DNA of 64,000 bases from Alphaproteobacteria bacterium (GTDB lineage Bacteria > Pseudomonadota > Alphaproteobacteria > Micropepsales > Micropepsaceae), in assembly GCA_020852655.1 (NCBI GenBank), contig JADZAI010000098.1, positions 1-64,000 on the forward strand, written 5' to 3'. Both the position numbers and the translations under genes were made by a program. A model generated the notes under the pieces. It was not told the DNA's origin. It was given only the letters and a program-made list of their open reading frames with translations, and did not search any database. Below are positions 1 through 8,499 of this stretch, piece by piece. Position 1 is the stretch's first letter. The number at the start of each line of letters is the position of its first letter.

Positions 1-98
1 AAGACTGCGAGCGTCACGCCCGAAAAACCGTCGCCTTCATCCGCCTCGCCATGATCCGCATCATGCTCAAACGCCTCGCCTCAAACCCCTCCCCTTGA
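1..98 (+). mobile_element. IS5-family transposase, C-terminal fragment
   Basis: Frame 3 reads DCERHARKTVAFIRLAMIRI and on to a TGA at 96-98, about 31 codons. The pattern of a Tyr/Cys-Glu-Arg-His-Ala-Arg stretch followed by a hydrophobic Ala-Phe-Ile-Arg-Leu-Ala helix and a short basic end is typical of the last helix of IS5 (IS427/IS1031-like) DDE transposases. The rest of the element lies outside the window, so it may be intact. Its terminal inverted repeat should lie just after the stop, around 98-125. The next gene is on the opposite strand and is cut at this point, which suggests insertion into it. Confidence 0.7.
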
Positions 99-99
99 A

Positions 100-453
100 T
101 CACAACTTTCCGGTCGGGCTCTGAGAAATTTGAGATGGAGGACGCGCTAGTTCTGCGCGGCGCGGTTGGCGGCCATAGTACTCCCAAAGGAGCATGAGGT
201 TCTCAAACAGTCGCTCATCCGAGATATTGATCTCGTTTGCGACCTGCAATCCGGCAGCCGCCACAGCCCTATTCCATGAACGAAAGCGCCTTGAGGCAGT
301 AGTTGGATCGTACTGACCAAGTTCGGAGTACAGTCGCTGCGAGAGTACCTCGGTGCCGGCCGATTGAGCCGCACGCCGTAGATCATCAAGAATTTCTTGA
401 TCAGTTACACGCGCGCCTTGAACACGCTCGATCTTGAACTTGGAGTGGTTCAT
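100..453 (-). pseudogene. Truncated homing-endonuclease-associated-repeat protein
   Basis: 117 codons remain. The sequence resembles homing endonuclease-associated repeats: a helix with ILDDLRRAA, then a conserved SWNRAVAAAGL segment, then the start of a second repeat (ERLFENLMLLWEYYGRQP). Such repeats occur in arrays in phage- and island-borne DNA-binding proteins, often beside nuclease domains. The second repeat stops at PPSQISQSPTGKL, right at the end of the IS5-type element on the other strand. I infer that the insertion removed the 3' part and supplied the present stop codon. No nuclease motif is left in what remains. It could still make a short DNA-binding protein. Confidence 0.55.
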
Positions 454-544
454 TTCCGTATTCGGAGCTTTGTCCTAAACATCCAAATGGCAAGAAGGTG
501 GCAGGAGCACGAAGCGTGGTCAAACTCACGGGTCGCCACTGAGG

Positions 545-573
545 TTGACACTATCTTGTTCGACGCATATCTA
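545..573 (+). promoter_or_regulatory. Sigma70-type promoter for the ArsR/DUF2087 gene
   Basis: A perfect -35 box TTGACA (545-550) is followed by a 17-base spacer and a -10-like TATCTA (568-573). Transcription would start near 580, giving a leader of about 20 bases before the ATG at 603. Nothing else in the window reads this close to consensus. The promoter is embedded in the inverted repeat annotated at 549-600. Confidence 0.7.
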
Positions 574-600
574 ATTAGACGCGTGTCGAATAAGATAGTG
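549..600 (+). promoter_or_regulatory. Inverted-repeat operator over the promoter
   Basis: The left arm CACTATCTTGTTCGAC (549-564) and right arm GTCGAATAAGATAGTG (585-600) are reverse complements with a single mismatch, separated by 20 bases. The left arm covers the -35 edge and spacer; the right arm lies between the expected transcription start and the start codon. Binding of a dimer at each arm would block initiation, so I infer that the downstream ArsR-type regulator represses itself here. Confidence 0.7.
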
Positions 601-602
601 CC

Positions 603-1208
603 ATGACCTCCACCCAAACCGAAGAGCTGCTGAAATTCTTCAAGGCGCTCGCCCATGAGAGCCGGCTGCGGCTGCTCGGCCTCGTCGCCCAGCGCGAGCA
701 CAGCGTGCAGGAGCTGGCCGCGGCGGTCGGCGTCACCGAGCCCACGGCGTCGCACCACCTCGCCATGCTGCGCGATCTCCATCTCGTCAGCCGGCGGACG
801 GAGGGCAACACCCACTGGTACGCCTATGTGCCCGACGCGCTGGCCCGCCTCGCCAAACAGGTGCTGAGCCGAGAGGGTGTCGCGAAGCTCGCCGCGACTC
901 CGGCGCGCAATTCGCCGGAGGCGATCGTCGCGAACTATCTCGGCGACGACGGCAAACTCACGCATATCCCGGCGCAGCGAAAGAAGCGCTACGCCGTGCT
1001 GTCATGGCTGGTCCGGAAGTTCGAGGAGGATCGAACCTACGCGGAGCGCGAGGTCAACGAGCTGCTGCAGCGCTATCACTGGGATTCGGCGACGCTGCGC
1101 CGCGAATTCATCGGCTATCGCATGATGGAACGCGACAAGGGCATCTACCGCCGCCTCTCCGACTTCGACTGGCGCAGCGCCGACGGCAGCGAGCCGATCG
1201 CTTACTAG
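603..1208 (+). CDS. ArsR-family regulator fused to a DUF2087 domain
   Basis: 201 residues. Residues 5-90 are a winged helix-turn-helix of the ArsR type (HESRLRLL at 18-25, recognition region VTEPTASHHLAMLRDL at 44-59, wing to about 75). Residues about 115-188 match DUF2087, a small domain often found after ArsR-type DNA-binding domains. The protein has no cysteine at all, so it cannot use the classic CxC metal site; the ligand is unknown. The gene follows a consensus promoter overlapped by a long inverted repeat, which points to autorepression. No clear Shine-Dalgarno sequence is visible before the ATG. The next gene on the same strand starts about 100 bases on and might be a target. Confidence 0.8.
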   Translation: MTSTQTEELLKFFKALAHESRLRLLGLVAQREHSVQELAAAVGVTEPTASHHLAMLRDLHLVSRRTEGNTHWYAYVPDALARLAKQVLSREGVAKLAATPARNSPEAIVANYLGDDGKLTHIPAQRKKRYAVLSWLVRKFEEDRTYAEREVNELLQRYHWDSATLRREFIGYRMMERDKGIYRRLSDFDWRSADGSEPIAY

Positions 1209-1305
1209 GCCTGCCGCACGTCATGGAAGTTCTATCGGCCGCCGCGACAGCTTGTTAAACTTGTCGACGGTCAACAGGGAACGTTCCTACGAACGGCTGA
1301 TCGCC

Positions 1306-1740
1306 ATGGCTTCAAACGATGTTCCGGCGTCGATCGAACCGTCTTGGTTTTATCGCGAGGGGGGCAATCAGAAAGGTCCGGTAACGCTGGATGAAATCGT
1401 CAGTGCCTTCAAGGCAGGCGGAATTTCAGGCGAGACTTTGGTTTGGAATGCCAAATCCCCAAAGGCCGAATGGGTTCAGCTAAAGACCGTTGAAGAGTTC
1501 CTGCGCAGGGACGGCGTACTGCTTGTCCCTGCTCCGCCTCAGACTATTGGGGATATGCTAAAGAGTATCGGATGGCTCCTGTTAAGTTGCTTCTCCATAA
1601 TTTTCATTCTCAACAAGATAGACTCACCCATACTAAATAGCCTGGCAATATATGTGATCGTTATCGGTGCCGTTGTGTTGTTTTGGGGTATGGTCTTTCG
1701 CGGTGTAATTCGCGGCATCAGAGATATCTGGAAGGAGTAG
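1306..1740 (+). CDS. GYF_2-domain membrane protein
   Basis: 144 residues from the ATG at 1306; an in-frame TTG at 1252 would add 18 residues with no obvious merit. The N-terminal part (WFYREGGNQKGPVTLDEIV, then WNAKSPKAEWVQLKTV) is a GYF_2 (DUF4339) module, a small protein-interaction fold common in bacterial membrane proteins. It is followed by two hydrophobic segments (about residues 81-101 and 106-128) and a short basic tail. Base composition is visibly more AT-rich than the neighbours, in keeping with the accessory character of the first 1.75 kb. The GYF module would be cytoplasmic. Its partner is unknown. Confidence 0.65.
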   Translation: MASNDVPASIEPSWFYREGGNQKGPVTLDEIVSAFKAGGISGETLVWNAKSPKAEWVQLKTVEEFLRRDGVLLVPAPPQTIGDMLKSIGWLLLSCFSIIFILNKIDSPILNSLAIYVIVIGAVVLFWGMVFRGVIRGIRDIWKE

Positions 1741-1770
1741 GCTCCAGCCAATCCCGCCGTAAAGCCAGCG

Positions 1771-2259
1771 CTACCGGCGCTCGCGGGGGTCGTCGTCGGG
1801 GTTGTTCATGTTGCCGATCGGCGAACCGCGGCCGACATTGCCGAAGATCTGCTGGAGGAAGGTCAGCTCGCGGCCGCGGGCGGGCGTTTCGCGGTCGCTG
1901 AAGTCGACGTCCTGGCCGTCGGCCAGCGCGTAGGTCTTCACCGAGGCGACCTTCTCGTCGGCGCCGAAATTCACCGCCACGATCTGGCGCTCGACCTCTT
2001 CGGGCCGGAAGAACAGGAAGTCCTCCTGGCGGCTCGAGATGTAGTACCAGGTGTTCTCGTTGAAGGTGCCGAGGGTCGAGGGCGAGCCCAGCGACGACTG
2101 GAGCGAGGCCTTGTTGTCGACGCCCACGCGGATGAGCTTCGTCATGTTGCCCGGGGCAACATAGCCGCGCTGGTTGACGGTCGACTCGCACCCGGCCGCG
2201 CCGAGCGCGCACGTAACTACAGCCGCGCTGACGCCCAGGCGGACCTTAGCGGAAAACAT
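1771..2259 (-). CDS. bamE: Outer membrane assembly lipoprotein BamE (SmpA/OmlA)
   Basis: 162 residues. A basic start, a hydrophobic segment and a lipobox ending in Cys24 (LGAAGC) show an exported lipoprotein. The core (SLQSSLGSPSTLGTFNENTW YYIS, then a strand with VAVNFG and VKTYAL) is the BamE fold, a small lipoprotein of the BAM complex that inserts beta-barrels into the outer membrane. I chose the ATG at 2259 because AGGA lies nine bases upstream; the TTG at 2283 would put charged residues before an already complete signal peptide. The C-terminal 40 residues are polar and probably disordered. It is divergent from the bc1-chaperone gene, the usual alphaproteobacterial arrangement. Confidence 0.85.
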   Translation of the reverse strand: MFSAKVRLGVSAAVVTCALGAAGCESTVNQRGYVAPGNMTKLIRVGVDNKASLQSSLGSPSTLGTFNENTWYYISSRQEDFLFFRPEEVERQIVAVNFGADEKVASVKTYALADGQDVDFSDRETPARGRELTFLQQIFGNVGRGSPIGNMNNPDDDPRERR

Positions 2260-2359
2260 GCGATTCAGTCCTACTTGGGCCAAGTGTTGACGGCACGCGT
2301 GTTCGTGACCTACCCCCCTCGCTCCGCGAATTCAAGGCGAGGCCGGAGGGCCTGCACCA

Positions 2360-2920
2360 TTGCGTAGCTTCCTCACCCATATCTTCGGATCCAGCGAGCG
2401 CCGGGCGCGAACCGACCGGCTGCTGAAGGCGATCAGCGCCCAGGCGCGCCAGCCCGTCTTCTATGAGGAACTCGGCGTGCCCGACACGCTCGACGGGCGA
2501 TTCGACCTGATGGCGCTGCATGGCTTCCTCGTGTTCCGCGCGCTGCGCGGCAAGGGGCGGGACGGGCGGACTCTGGCGCAGGACACGACCGACCTGATGT
2601 TCTCGGCTTTCGACGATGCGATCCGCTCGCTCGGCGTCGGCGACATGGGCGTGCCGCGCCGCGTGAAGACGATGGCCAAGGCCTATATCGGGCGCTCGGC
2701 GGCCTATGATGCGGCGATCGATTCCGGCGACATGGCGGCGGTCGAGGAGGTGCTCGACCGCAACGTCTACCGTGCCGGCGAGCCGCCTGCGGGGGCGCTC
2801 GGGCCCCTGGCGGCGTATGTGCTCAAGGAGGCGGGGCGGCTCAAGGAGCTGCCGCTGGAGCGGTTCCAGGCCGGCGACCTGGCCTTCGGAGATGTGCGTG
2901 ATGGCCGATCCGGACCATAA
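2360..2920 (+). CDS. Ubiquinol-cytochrome c chaperone family protein
   Basis: 186 residues starting with TTG at 2360, with GGAGG about 12 bases upstream. The sequence (FYEELGVPDTLDGRFDLMAL, then LMFSAFDDAIRSLGVGDMGV and KTMAKAYIGR) matches the Cbp3/UQCC1 family, which assists cytochrome b maturation in the bc1 complex of mitochondria; bacterial members are assumed to act similarly. No signal peptide, so cytoplasmic. The last 20 bases overlap the start of the DUF177 gene, so the two are translationally coupled. Start codon choice is the main uncertainty. Confidence 0.85.
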   Translation: MRSFLTHIFGSSERRARTDRLLKAISAQARQPVFYEELGVPDTLDGRFDLMALHGFLVFRALRGKGRDGRTLAQDTTDLMFSAFDDAIRSLGVGDMGVPRRVKTMAKAYIGRSAAYDAAIDSGDMAAVEEVLDRNVYRAGEPPAGALGPLAAYVLKEAGRLKELPLERFQAGDLAFGDVRDGRSGP

Positions 2921-3440
2921 ATTTCATCGCTGGATCAATCCGTTGGGGCGCAACGCTAGCAGTGCGCCGCAGGTGATCGAGGCGACCGCCGAGGAGCGGG
3001 CGAGCCTGGCGGCGTGGCTGGAGATTCCGGCGGTGAACGCCTTGAAGGCGATCGTCAGCCTCGCGCGCGAAGCTGCGGGCGGCGTTGCGGCAAAGGCGTC
3101 CTTCGAGGCGAGCGTCGGCCTCGTCTGCGGTATTTCGCTGGAGACCTTCACCGACGAAGTAAAAGGCACGGGCGAAGTGCTCTTCAGCCGGGATTCCGAT
3201 CGCGAAATCGCCAGGCTGGACAGCGACACCGAGATCGACCTCGAGGCCGACGAGCCCCGTCCCTGGACCAGCCACGGCATCGATCTCGGCGCCTGGATCG
3301 CCGAGGAATTGTCTCTCGCGCTGCCGGACTTTCCGCGGAAGCCCGGCGCCGCGCCGGAGGCCGAAGCCGGCGCGGCGGCCCCCGTGGAGCGGGAAAACCC
3401 GTTTGCCGTCCTGAAGGGGCTCAAGAAGCCGCCTGCGTGA
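2901..3440 (+). CDS. DUF177 (YceD-like) protein
   Basis: 179 residues. The ATG at 2901 overlaps the end of the previous gene. DUF177 proteins are conserved upstream of rpmF in most bacteria and E. coli YceD affects 23S rRNA accumulation. The family signature is visible in the middle acidic segment (EIDLEADEP) followed by the helix IDLGAWIAEELSLALPDFPR and the terminal NPFAVLKGLK. Unlike many family members there is no conserved cysteine pair near the end. The downstream rpmF is separated by about 150 bases and may have its own promoter. Confidence 0.8.
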   Translation: MADPDHKFHRWINPLGRNASSAPQVIEATAEERASLAAWLEIPAVNALKAIVSLAREAAGGVAAKASFEASVGLVCGISLETFTDEVKGTGEVLFSRDSDREIARLDSDTEIDLEADEPRPWTSHGIDLGAWIAEELSLALPDFPRKPGAAPEAEAGAAAPVERENPFAVLKGLKKPPA

Positions 3441-3592
3441 GCGGGGCAGGGCGCAGTTCGGCCTTGCTTCGTTCGCCCGTTTCAGGGCATATCGCGCGCC
3501 TGATTTGACGCCCCCCTCGATTGCGTGCGTTTCCCGGCCGTCGCAAAGGCGGCCAACGTGCGTTTTGAGGTTACTGTTTTGGAGAGAGACCC

Positions 3593-3772
3593 ATGGCGGT
3601 CCCTAAGAGGAAAACCTCGCCGTCGAGGCGCAACATGCGCCGGTCGCACCATGCCCTGAAGGCGGTTGCGTATAGCGAGTGCTCGAACTGCGGCGAGCAG
3701 AAGCGCCCGCATCATGTCTGCTCGCATTGCGGCCACTATGACGGCCGTGAGGTCGTCTCGGCCTCCGCGTAA
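3593..3772 (+). CDS. rpmF: 50S ribosomal protein L32
   Basis: 59 residues beginning [20 protein letters not shown], the standard bL32 N-terminus. Cysteines 30, 33, 43 and 46 form two CxxC pairs, the zinc-ribbon version of L32. A GGAG sequence lies 8-12 bases before the ATG. The gene precedes plsX by 20 bases, the widespread rpmF-plsX-fabH order that links ribosome and lipid synthesis. In the 150 bases upstream, GGCCG and CGGCC arms around 3538-3556 could form a small hairpin in the leader, but I see no firm promoter. Confidence 0.97.
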   Translation: MAVPKRKTSPSRRNMRRSHHALKAVAYSECSNCGEQKRPHHVCSHCGHYDGREVVSASA

Positions 3773-3792
3773 GCGCGCCGCCGGCGCGGGCC

Positions 3793-4881
3793 ATGGCGGA
3801 CGCAGCGCCACGCACCAATCCTCTCGTCCTGTCGATCGACGCGATGGGCGGCGACCGTGCGCCGGGCGCCGTTCTCGACGGGATCGACATTGCGCGCGTC
3901 CGGCATCCGGGCGTGCGCTTCCTGCTGCACGGCCCCCAGGGCGAGCTTGAGCGCCTGATCGCCGGCGAGGCGGGGCTCCAGGGCGTCGTCGAGATTCGCC
4001 ATGCGGCGAATGTCGTCGCGATGGACGAGAAGCCGAGCCAGGCCCTGCGCCGCCGCGCCGACACCTCGATGTCCAACGCGCTCGATTCGGTAAAGAACGG
4101 CGAGGCGGCGGCCTGCGTCTCCGCCGGCAACACCGGCGCGCTCATGGCGATCGCGCAGTTCAACCTCCGGCGCATCGAAGGCATCCGCCGTCCGGCCATC
4201 GCCGCGCTGTGGCCGACGATGCACGGCCAGACCGTCGTGCTCGACGTCGGCGCCAATGCCGGCAGCGACGCGCGCCATCTCGTAGACTTCGCCGTCATGG
4301 GCGCCGCCTATGCGCGCGTCGTGTTCGGCCTGGAGCGGCCGCTCGTCGCGCTGCTGAACATCGGCGCCGAGGAGATGAAGGGCAACGATGCCGTCAAGGG
4401 CGCCGCGCAGGCCCTGCGCGAAGCGACCGGCCTGCCGATGTCGTTCCAGGGCTTCGTCGAAGGCGACGACATCAGCGCCGGCACGGTCGATGTCGTGGTC
4501 ACCGACGGCTACACCGGCAACATCGCACTGAAGGCCGCCGAGGGCACCGCGAAGCTCATTCAGCACTATCTGAAGGAAGCGCTTAAGCGGAGCTGGATGT
4601 CGATGCTGGGCGCCGCGATCGCGAGCGGCGCGTTCCGCATCCTCAAGATTCGCATGGACCCGCGCTCGGTGAACGGCGGCGTTTTCCTGGGGCTCAACGG
4701 CATCGTCGTGAAGAGCCACGGCGGCGCCGACGGGCTCGGCTTTGCGAGCGCCATCGATCTCGCCATCGACATGGCGAAGCAGAACATCGTTCAGCGCATC
4801 GCGGATGGCCTCAAGGGCGTCTCGGCCGCGCTGCCTGTGCCGGCTGAGTCCGCCGTCGTAGAAGGCGAGGCGGCAGAATAA
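3793..4881 (+). CDS. plsX: Phosphate acyltransferase PlsX
   Basis: 362 residues. PlsX converts acyl-ACP and phosphate to acyl-phosphate, the donor for PlsY in phospholipid synthesis, at the inner face of the membrane. The N-terminal DAMGGD (16-21), the GNTGALMA segment, the DVGAN segment and the C-terminal [14 protein letters not shown] are all diagnostic. Length is normal for the family. It starts 20 bases after rpmF and its stop nearly touches fabH, so the three probably share a transcript. The last 20 residues are an Ala/Glu-rich tail of no known role. Confidence 0.97.
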   Translation: MADAAPRTNPLVLSIDAMGGDRAPGAVLDGIDIARVRHPGVRFLLHGPQGELERLIAGEAGLQGVVEIRHAANVVAMDEKPSQALRRRADTSMSNALDSVKNGEAAACVSAGNTGALMAIAQFNLRRIEGIRRPAIAALWPTMHGQTVVLDVGANAGSDARHLVDFAVMGAAYARVVFGLERPLVALLNIGAEEMKGNDAVKGAAQALREATGLPMSFQGFVEGDDISAGTVDVVVTDGYTGNIALKAAEGTAKLIQHYLKEALKRSWMSMLGAAIASGAFRILKIRMDPRSVNGGVFLGLNGIVVKSHGGADGLGFASAIDLAIDMAKQNIVQRIADGLKGVSAALPVPAESAVVEGEAAE

Positions 4882-4882
4882 C

Positions 4883-5860
4883 GTGACAGTACGCCGCTCC
4901 ATCGTTGCGGGTTCGGGCTCGTATTTGCCCGAAAAGATCGTCACCAACGCAGATCTCGCGAAGATCGTAGACACCTCGGACGAGTGGATCGTCGAGCGCT
5001 CCGGCATCTCCGAACGCCGCATGGCGGCGGAGGGCGAGACGACGTCCGATCTCGCGGTGAAGGCGGCGGAAGCGGCGATGAGTGCCGCCGGCGTCAGCGG
5101 CAGCGACCTCGATCTCATCATCGTCGCGACGACGACGCCGGACGAAACCTTCCCGGCGGTCGCGACCCACGTGCAGCGCCGCGTCGGCATGACCCGCGGT
5201 GCGGGCTTCGACGTGCAGGCGGTCTGTTCGGGCTTCGTCTACGCGGTGAACGTCGCCGACAATTTCATCAAGGCGGGACAGGCGGGGACCGTGCTCGTGA
5301 TCGGCGCCGAGACGATGACGCGGCTCATGGACTGGAGCGACCGGACGACCTGCGTGCTCTTCGGCGACGGCGCCGGCGCGCTCGTCTTCAAGGCGGGCGA
5401 GGGCGAGGGCACGGCGGCCGACCGCGGGGTGCTCTCCAGCCACCTCTATTCCGACGGTCGCCTGCACGATCTGCTCTATGTCGACGGCGGCCCCTCGACC
5501 ACGCGCACGACCGGCTTCCTGCGCATGCAGGGCAAGGAAGTCTTCAAGCACGCCGTCACGAATATCTCGGATTCCATCCGCGTCGCGCTCGAGCACAATG
5601 GGCTGACGGCCGACGAGGTCGACTGGTTCGTGCCGCACCAGGCCAACAAGCGCATCCTTGACGCGACGGCACGCAAGATCGGGCTCGCCCCCGAGAAGGT
5701 CGTCTACACCGTCGCTCGGCACGGCAATACGTCGGCGGCCTCGATCCCTCTGGCGATCGACGAGGCGGTTAGGGACGGCCGGATCAAGCAGAACGATCTG
5801 GTGCTGATCGAGGCGATGGGCGGCGGGCTGACCTGGGGTTCCTCCCTCATCCGCTGGTAG
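4883..5860 (+). CDS. fabH: Beta-ketoacyl-ACP synthase III
   Basis: 325 residues, GTG start one base after the plsX stop. FabH condenses acetyl-CoA with malonyl-ACP to start type II fatty acid synthesis. The catalytic triad is complete: Cys115 ([11 protein letters not shown]), His252 (VPHQANKR) and Asn282 ([10 protein letters not shown]). The glycine-rich C-terminal [13 protein letters not shown] is typical of the family. It is followed by about 120 bases before ihfA, enough for a separate promoter. Confidence 0.97.
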   Translation: MTVRRSIVAGSGSYLPEKIVTNADLAKIVDTSDEWIVERSGISERRMAAEGETTSDLAVKAAEAAMSAAGVSGSDLDLIIVATTTPDETFPAVATHVQRRVGMTRGAGFDVQAVCSGFVYAVNVADNFIKAGQAGTVLVIGAETMTRLMDWSDRTTCVLFGDGAGALVFKAGEGEGTAADRGVLSSHLYSDGRLHDLLYVDGGPSTTRTTGFLRMQGKEVFKHAVTNISDSIRVALEHNGLTADEVDWFVPHQANKRILDATARKIGLAPEKVVYTVARHGNTSAASIPLAIDEAVRDGRIKQNDLVLIEAMGGGLTWGSSLIRW

Positions 5861-5983
5861 CTTACCGGCGCGGGCTCCGAGCCGGGCTCAACATTAACGT
5901 CTATCGCATTGAAATCGGGAAAGTTTTCGTCTTCATTGCATCATCTTCGATTCCACCGCCAAGAGGGCGAACCAGGAGGGAAG

Positions 5984-6292
5984 ATGGCGAAGACACTCAC
6001 CCGGGCCGACCTGAGCGAGGCGGTCTATCAGCAGCTCGGCCTGTCGCGGAACGAATCCGCCTCGCTGGTGGAGCATGTGCTTAACGAGGTCGTCGAAGCG
6101 CTCCTGCGCGGCGAGCAGGTGAAGCTGTCCTCCTTTGGAACCTTTCTCGTACGCGCCAAGGGCGGCCGTGTCGGACGCAATCCGAAGACCGGCCAGGAAG
6201 TTCCCATCTCGCCCCGCAAGGTCCTGCTGTTCCGGCCGTCGCATGTGCTGAAGGACCAGATCAACGCGGGCACGAGCGGCGGAGCGGCATGA
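5984..6292 (+). CDS. ihfA: Integration host factor alpha subunit
   Basis: 102 residues from the ATG at 5984, preceded by a strong AGGAGGG; the frame is open further upstream but without a comparable ribosome site. It is a DNA-bending HU/IHF fold: [40 protein letters not shown] and the beta-arm IPISPRK-like [14 protein letters not shown]. The sequence matches IHF-alpha better than HU or IHF-beta, and ihfA next to a merR gene after fabH is the conserved alphaproteobacterial order. The stop overlaps the merR start (ATGA). Confidence 0.93.
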   Translation: MAKTLTRADLSEAVYQQLGLSRNESASLVEHVLNEVVEALLRGEQVKLSSFGTFLVRAKGGRVGRNPKTGQEVPISPRKVLLFRPSHVLKDQINAGTSGGAA

Positions 6293-6921
6293 TGGCGGAT
6301 GCCAGCCCCGACTATGATTCGGAGCGCCCGGCGAGTCAGAAGGCCCCGGACGCCTTCCGTACGATCAGCGAGGTCTCGGTGGATCTCGACATTCCGCAGC
6401 ACGTATTGCGCTTCTGGGACGGCAAGTTCACGCAGATCAAACCGCTGAAACGCGGCGGCGGCCGACGCTATTACCGGCCCGAGGACGTCGACCTCCTGCG
6501 CGGCATCCAGCATTTGCTCTACGGCGACGGCTACACGATCAGGGGCGTGCAGAAACTGCTGCGCGAGCATGGCGTGAAGTTCGTGGTCGCCGCCGGCCGC
6601 AAGCGGCTCGAACAACAGCAGGCACGCATGAAACCCGCGCCGCGCATCGTCGAGCCGGCGCCCGTCGTAGCTCCGGTCGCGCCGGCGCCGGTCACCGCGG
6701 ACGCGGGCCTGCCCGTCCCGGTCGAGGTGGAGGCCGCCGATGCGATCGCCGAGACGGTGCCAGCCGCCGAACCCCAAGAGACCGTCACGGCCGATCTGAC
6801 TCCGGCTCCTGCCGCCGACCGCATGGCCGCGGCGGCGCAATTGCTGAGTCGCCTCAAGGCGATACGCCGCGAATATGACCTGCGCCTCCAGGCCGCCAAG
6901 AACGGCCGCCGCGCCGCCTGA
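6289..6921 (+). CDS. MerR-family transcriptional regulator
   Basis: 210 residues. Residues about 20-90 form a MerR helix-turn-helix ([20 protein letters not shown], then [15 protein letters not shown]). After residue 110 the chain is a low-complexity Pro/Ala/Val linker and then a basic helix. There is no long dimerisation coiled coil and no cysteine sensor, as in the ihfA-linked MerR proteins found across alphaproteobacteria. It is translationally coupled to ihfA. Target genes are unknown. Confidence 0.88.
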   Translation: MMADASPDYDSERPASQKAPDAFRTISEVSVDLDIPQHVLRFWDGKFTQIKPLKRGGGRRYYRPEDVDLLRGIQHLLYGDGYTIRGVQKLLREHGVKFVVAAGRKRLEQQQARMKPAPRIVEPAPVVAPVAPAPVTADAGLPVPVEVEAADAIAETVPAAEPQETVTADLTPAPAADRMAAAAQLLSRLKAIRREYDLRLQAAKNGRRAA

Positions 6922-7005
6922 TATCAACTCGCCAATTGCGTCGGTCCGCCTCGACGCCTATAAGCCGCGTCCGCCTCGGGTCTACCCCGGGGCTCCCCCG
7001 TAGGT

Positions 7006-7082
7006 CGGAGCGTAGCGCAGCCTGGTAGCGCATCAGTCTGGGGGACTGGGGGTCGTGGGTTCGAATCCCGCCGCTCCGACCA
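7006..7082 (+). tRNA. tRNA-Pro (anticodon GGG)
   Basis: A 77-base cloverleaf: acceptor CGGAGCG pairs with CGCTCCG at 7072-7078, followed by A and an encoded CCA (7080-7082). The D arm GCGCAGCCTGGTAGCGC, the anticodon loop CTGGGGG with GGG at positions 34-36, and a T arm with GTGGG TTCGAAT CCCGC are all present. It reads proline CCC (and CCU by wobble). It sits alone; no integrase or attachment repeat follows it. Confidence 0.95.
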
Positions 7083-7191
7083 TTTTCTTCCGCGGTTTCT
7101 CGCTTCTGATCCCCGCGCAAAACGAAGCGCGAGCTTGCGCCGCGGCGATTTGCCCGTGTTGGCGCTCAGCGGCATCCGCTAGGCAGGCGGC

Positions 7192-7860
7192 GTGGACACC
7201 CCATTCCTGCTCGGCAGCGTGGCTGCGGCGCTGCATGTGTGCGGCTACGCGCTCTATCTCGGTTTGGCGATCCGCAAGGTCATCGAGCCGAACGCGATCA
7301 CCTGGCTCATGTTCGCCTACGGAACGACGCTGCTGGCGACGCTGGAGGCCGTCTCGGGCGCAGCCATTCCGGAGCTCATGCTTCCGGTCATCTGCGCGAC
7401 CCTGGCTGTCGTTGTCGCCGGGCGCTGCTGGATCGTGAGCGGATTTCGCTGGGACGGCGACTGGGTCGATACCCTGGTCTTCGCGGCCGATGTCCTGCTG
7501 ACCGTCCTGTTCGTCTCGGTGTTTGCCTGGAGCCAGTGGGGCAGTTTGTCGGCAGAGGCGGCCGCACTCGCCTATGTCGTCTTCCTGCTGCTCTCGAACC
7601 TGACCTCGATCACGTCGTTCCTTCCGATGTTGCGCTCGACCTGGGTCGCACCGAAACGCGAAGACTGGCGCCCGTGGGTGTGCTGGACCTTCGCCTATCT
7701 CTGCCTCGGCGCGGCGACCAGCCTCAACGACCGGTCGGACCATTTCTGGATTCTGATGCTCTATCCGGCGAGCAATGCGATCATGCACGGCGGTGTTGCG
7801 CTGATCTCGCTCCTTCGCGCCGGCCCGACCCCCCTTGCCGCCACGCGGACACCGGCTTAG
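7192..7860 (+). CDS. Multi-pass membrane protein of unknown function
   Basis: 222 residues, GTG start. I count about seven hydrophobic segments (starting near residues 7, 37, 62, 92, 120, 164 and 188). The N-terminal half shows a conserved-looking NAITWLMFAYG turn between helices, a pattern also seen in PQ-loop-like proteins, but I cannot assign a family. There are no signal peptide, enzyme motif or coupled neighbour; the tRNA-Pro is upstream and trxC downstream. A membrane location is certain, function is not. Confidence 0.7.
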   Translation: MDTPFLLGSVAAALHVCGYALYLGLAIRKVIEPNAITWLMFAYGTTLLATLEAVSGAAIPELMLPVICATLAVVVAGRCWIVSGFRWDGDWVDTLVFAADVLLTVLFVSVFAWSQWGSLSAEAAALAYVVFLLLSNLTSITSFLPMLRSTWVAPKREDWRPWVCWTFAYLCLGAATSLNDRSDHFWILMLYPASNAIMHGGVALISLLRAGPTPLAATRTPA

Positions 7861-7948
7861 CCCGTGGGGGCACCGATTTGGCGATCTGGCCGTTGAACGG
7901 TGCGTCCGGCGTGCCCAGATCGCCAGCAGGTCCACGAGCGAGGCTGCC

Positions 7949-8365
7949 ATGCAGATCGTCTGTCCTCATTGCAGCGCCACCAACCGCCTTCCTGACGGTC
8001 GCGATGCGCGCGCCGCCAAGTGCGGCAAGTGCAAGAGCGCGTTGTTCGACGGTGCGCCCGCAGCGGCGAACACGGCACAGTTCGACAAGCAGATCGCGTC
8101 CAGCAGCGTTCCCGTCATCGTCGATTTCTGGGCGGCGTGGTGCGGGCCTTGCCGGACGATGGCCCCGATCTTCGAACGGGCGGCGGCCGAACTCGAGCCC
8201 AGGGCCCGCTTTGTGAAGATCGATGTCGACGCCGAGCCGGCGCTGGCCCAGCGCTACGGCATCCAGGGCATTCCCGCGCTGTATCTTTTCAAGGGCGGCA
8301 AGGTGGCGGCGAGCCATTCCGGCGTCGCCGATCTCGCCTTGCTGCGCGCTTGGGTTGGCGGCTAG
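7949..8365 (+). CDS. trxC: Thioredoxin 2
   Basis: 138 residues from the ATG at 7949. The N-terminus carries the extra zinc site of TrxC: C5PHC8 and C25GKC28. The thioredoxin fold follows with the active site W64CGPC68, then the cis-proline GIQGIPALYLF. It reduces disulfides in the cytoplasm and the zinc module links it to oxidative stress in other bacteria. I rejected an upstream in-frame extension because the zinc CxxC would no longer be N-terminal. It stands between two unrelated genes. Confidence 0.93.
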   Translation: MQIVCPHCSATNRLPDGRDARAAKCGKCKSALFDGAPAAANTAQFDKQIASSSVPVIVDFWAAWCGPCRTMAPIFERAAAELEPRARFVKIDVDAEPALAQRYGIQGIPALYLFKGGKVAASHSGVADLALLRAWVGG

Positions 8366-8499
8366 CCAAAGAAAAATCGCATGACGTATGCGGCATGCGA
8401 CTTTCGGCGCGGTCGCGGGCATCATCGGGCGCGCTAGTTTGGCAGAGTCGGCAGCAGGCGGGAGCGTGCGGCCTCAACAAGACCGGAACGCGGCCCAGG

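Noticed and set aside
450..965. Minus-strand open frame of 171 codons over the ArsR promoter
   Set aside because: Antisense to the ArsR/DUF2087 gene and across its promoter and operator; no family features.
3736..5190. 484-codon minus-strand open frame opposite plsX and fabH
   Set aside because: It is antisense to two certain genes, is rich in Arg/Ala/His as expected for a GC-rich shadow frame, and has no motif.
5861..5983. GGCTCCGAGCCGGGCTC after fabH as a terminator
   Set aside because: Short arms with no T tract on either strand; ordinary GC-rich self-complementarity.
7006..7192. tRNA-Pro as an island integration site
   Set aside because: No duplicated tRNA 3' end, integrase or phage gene is found downstream; the following genes look chromosomal.
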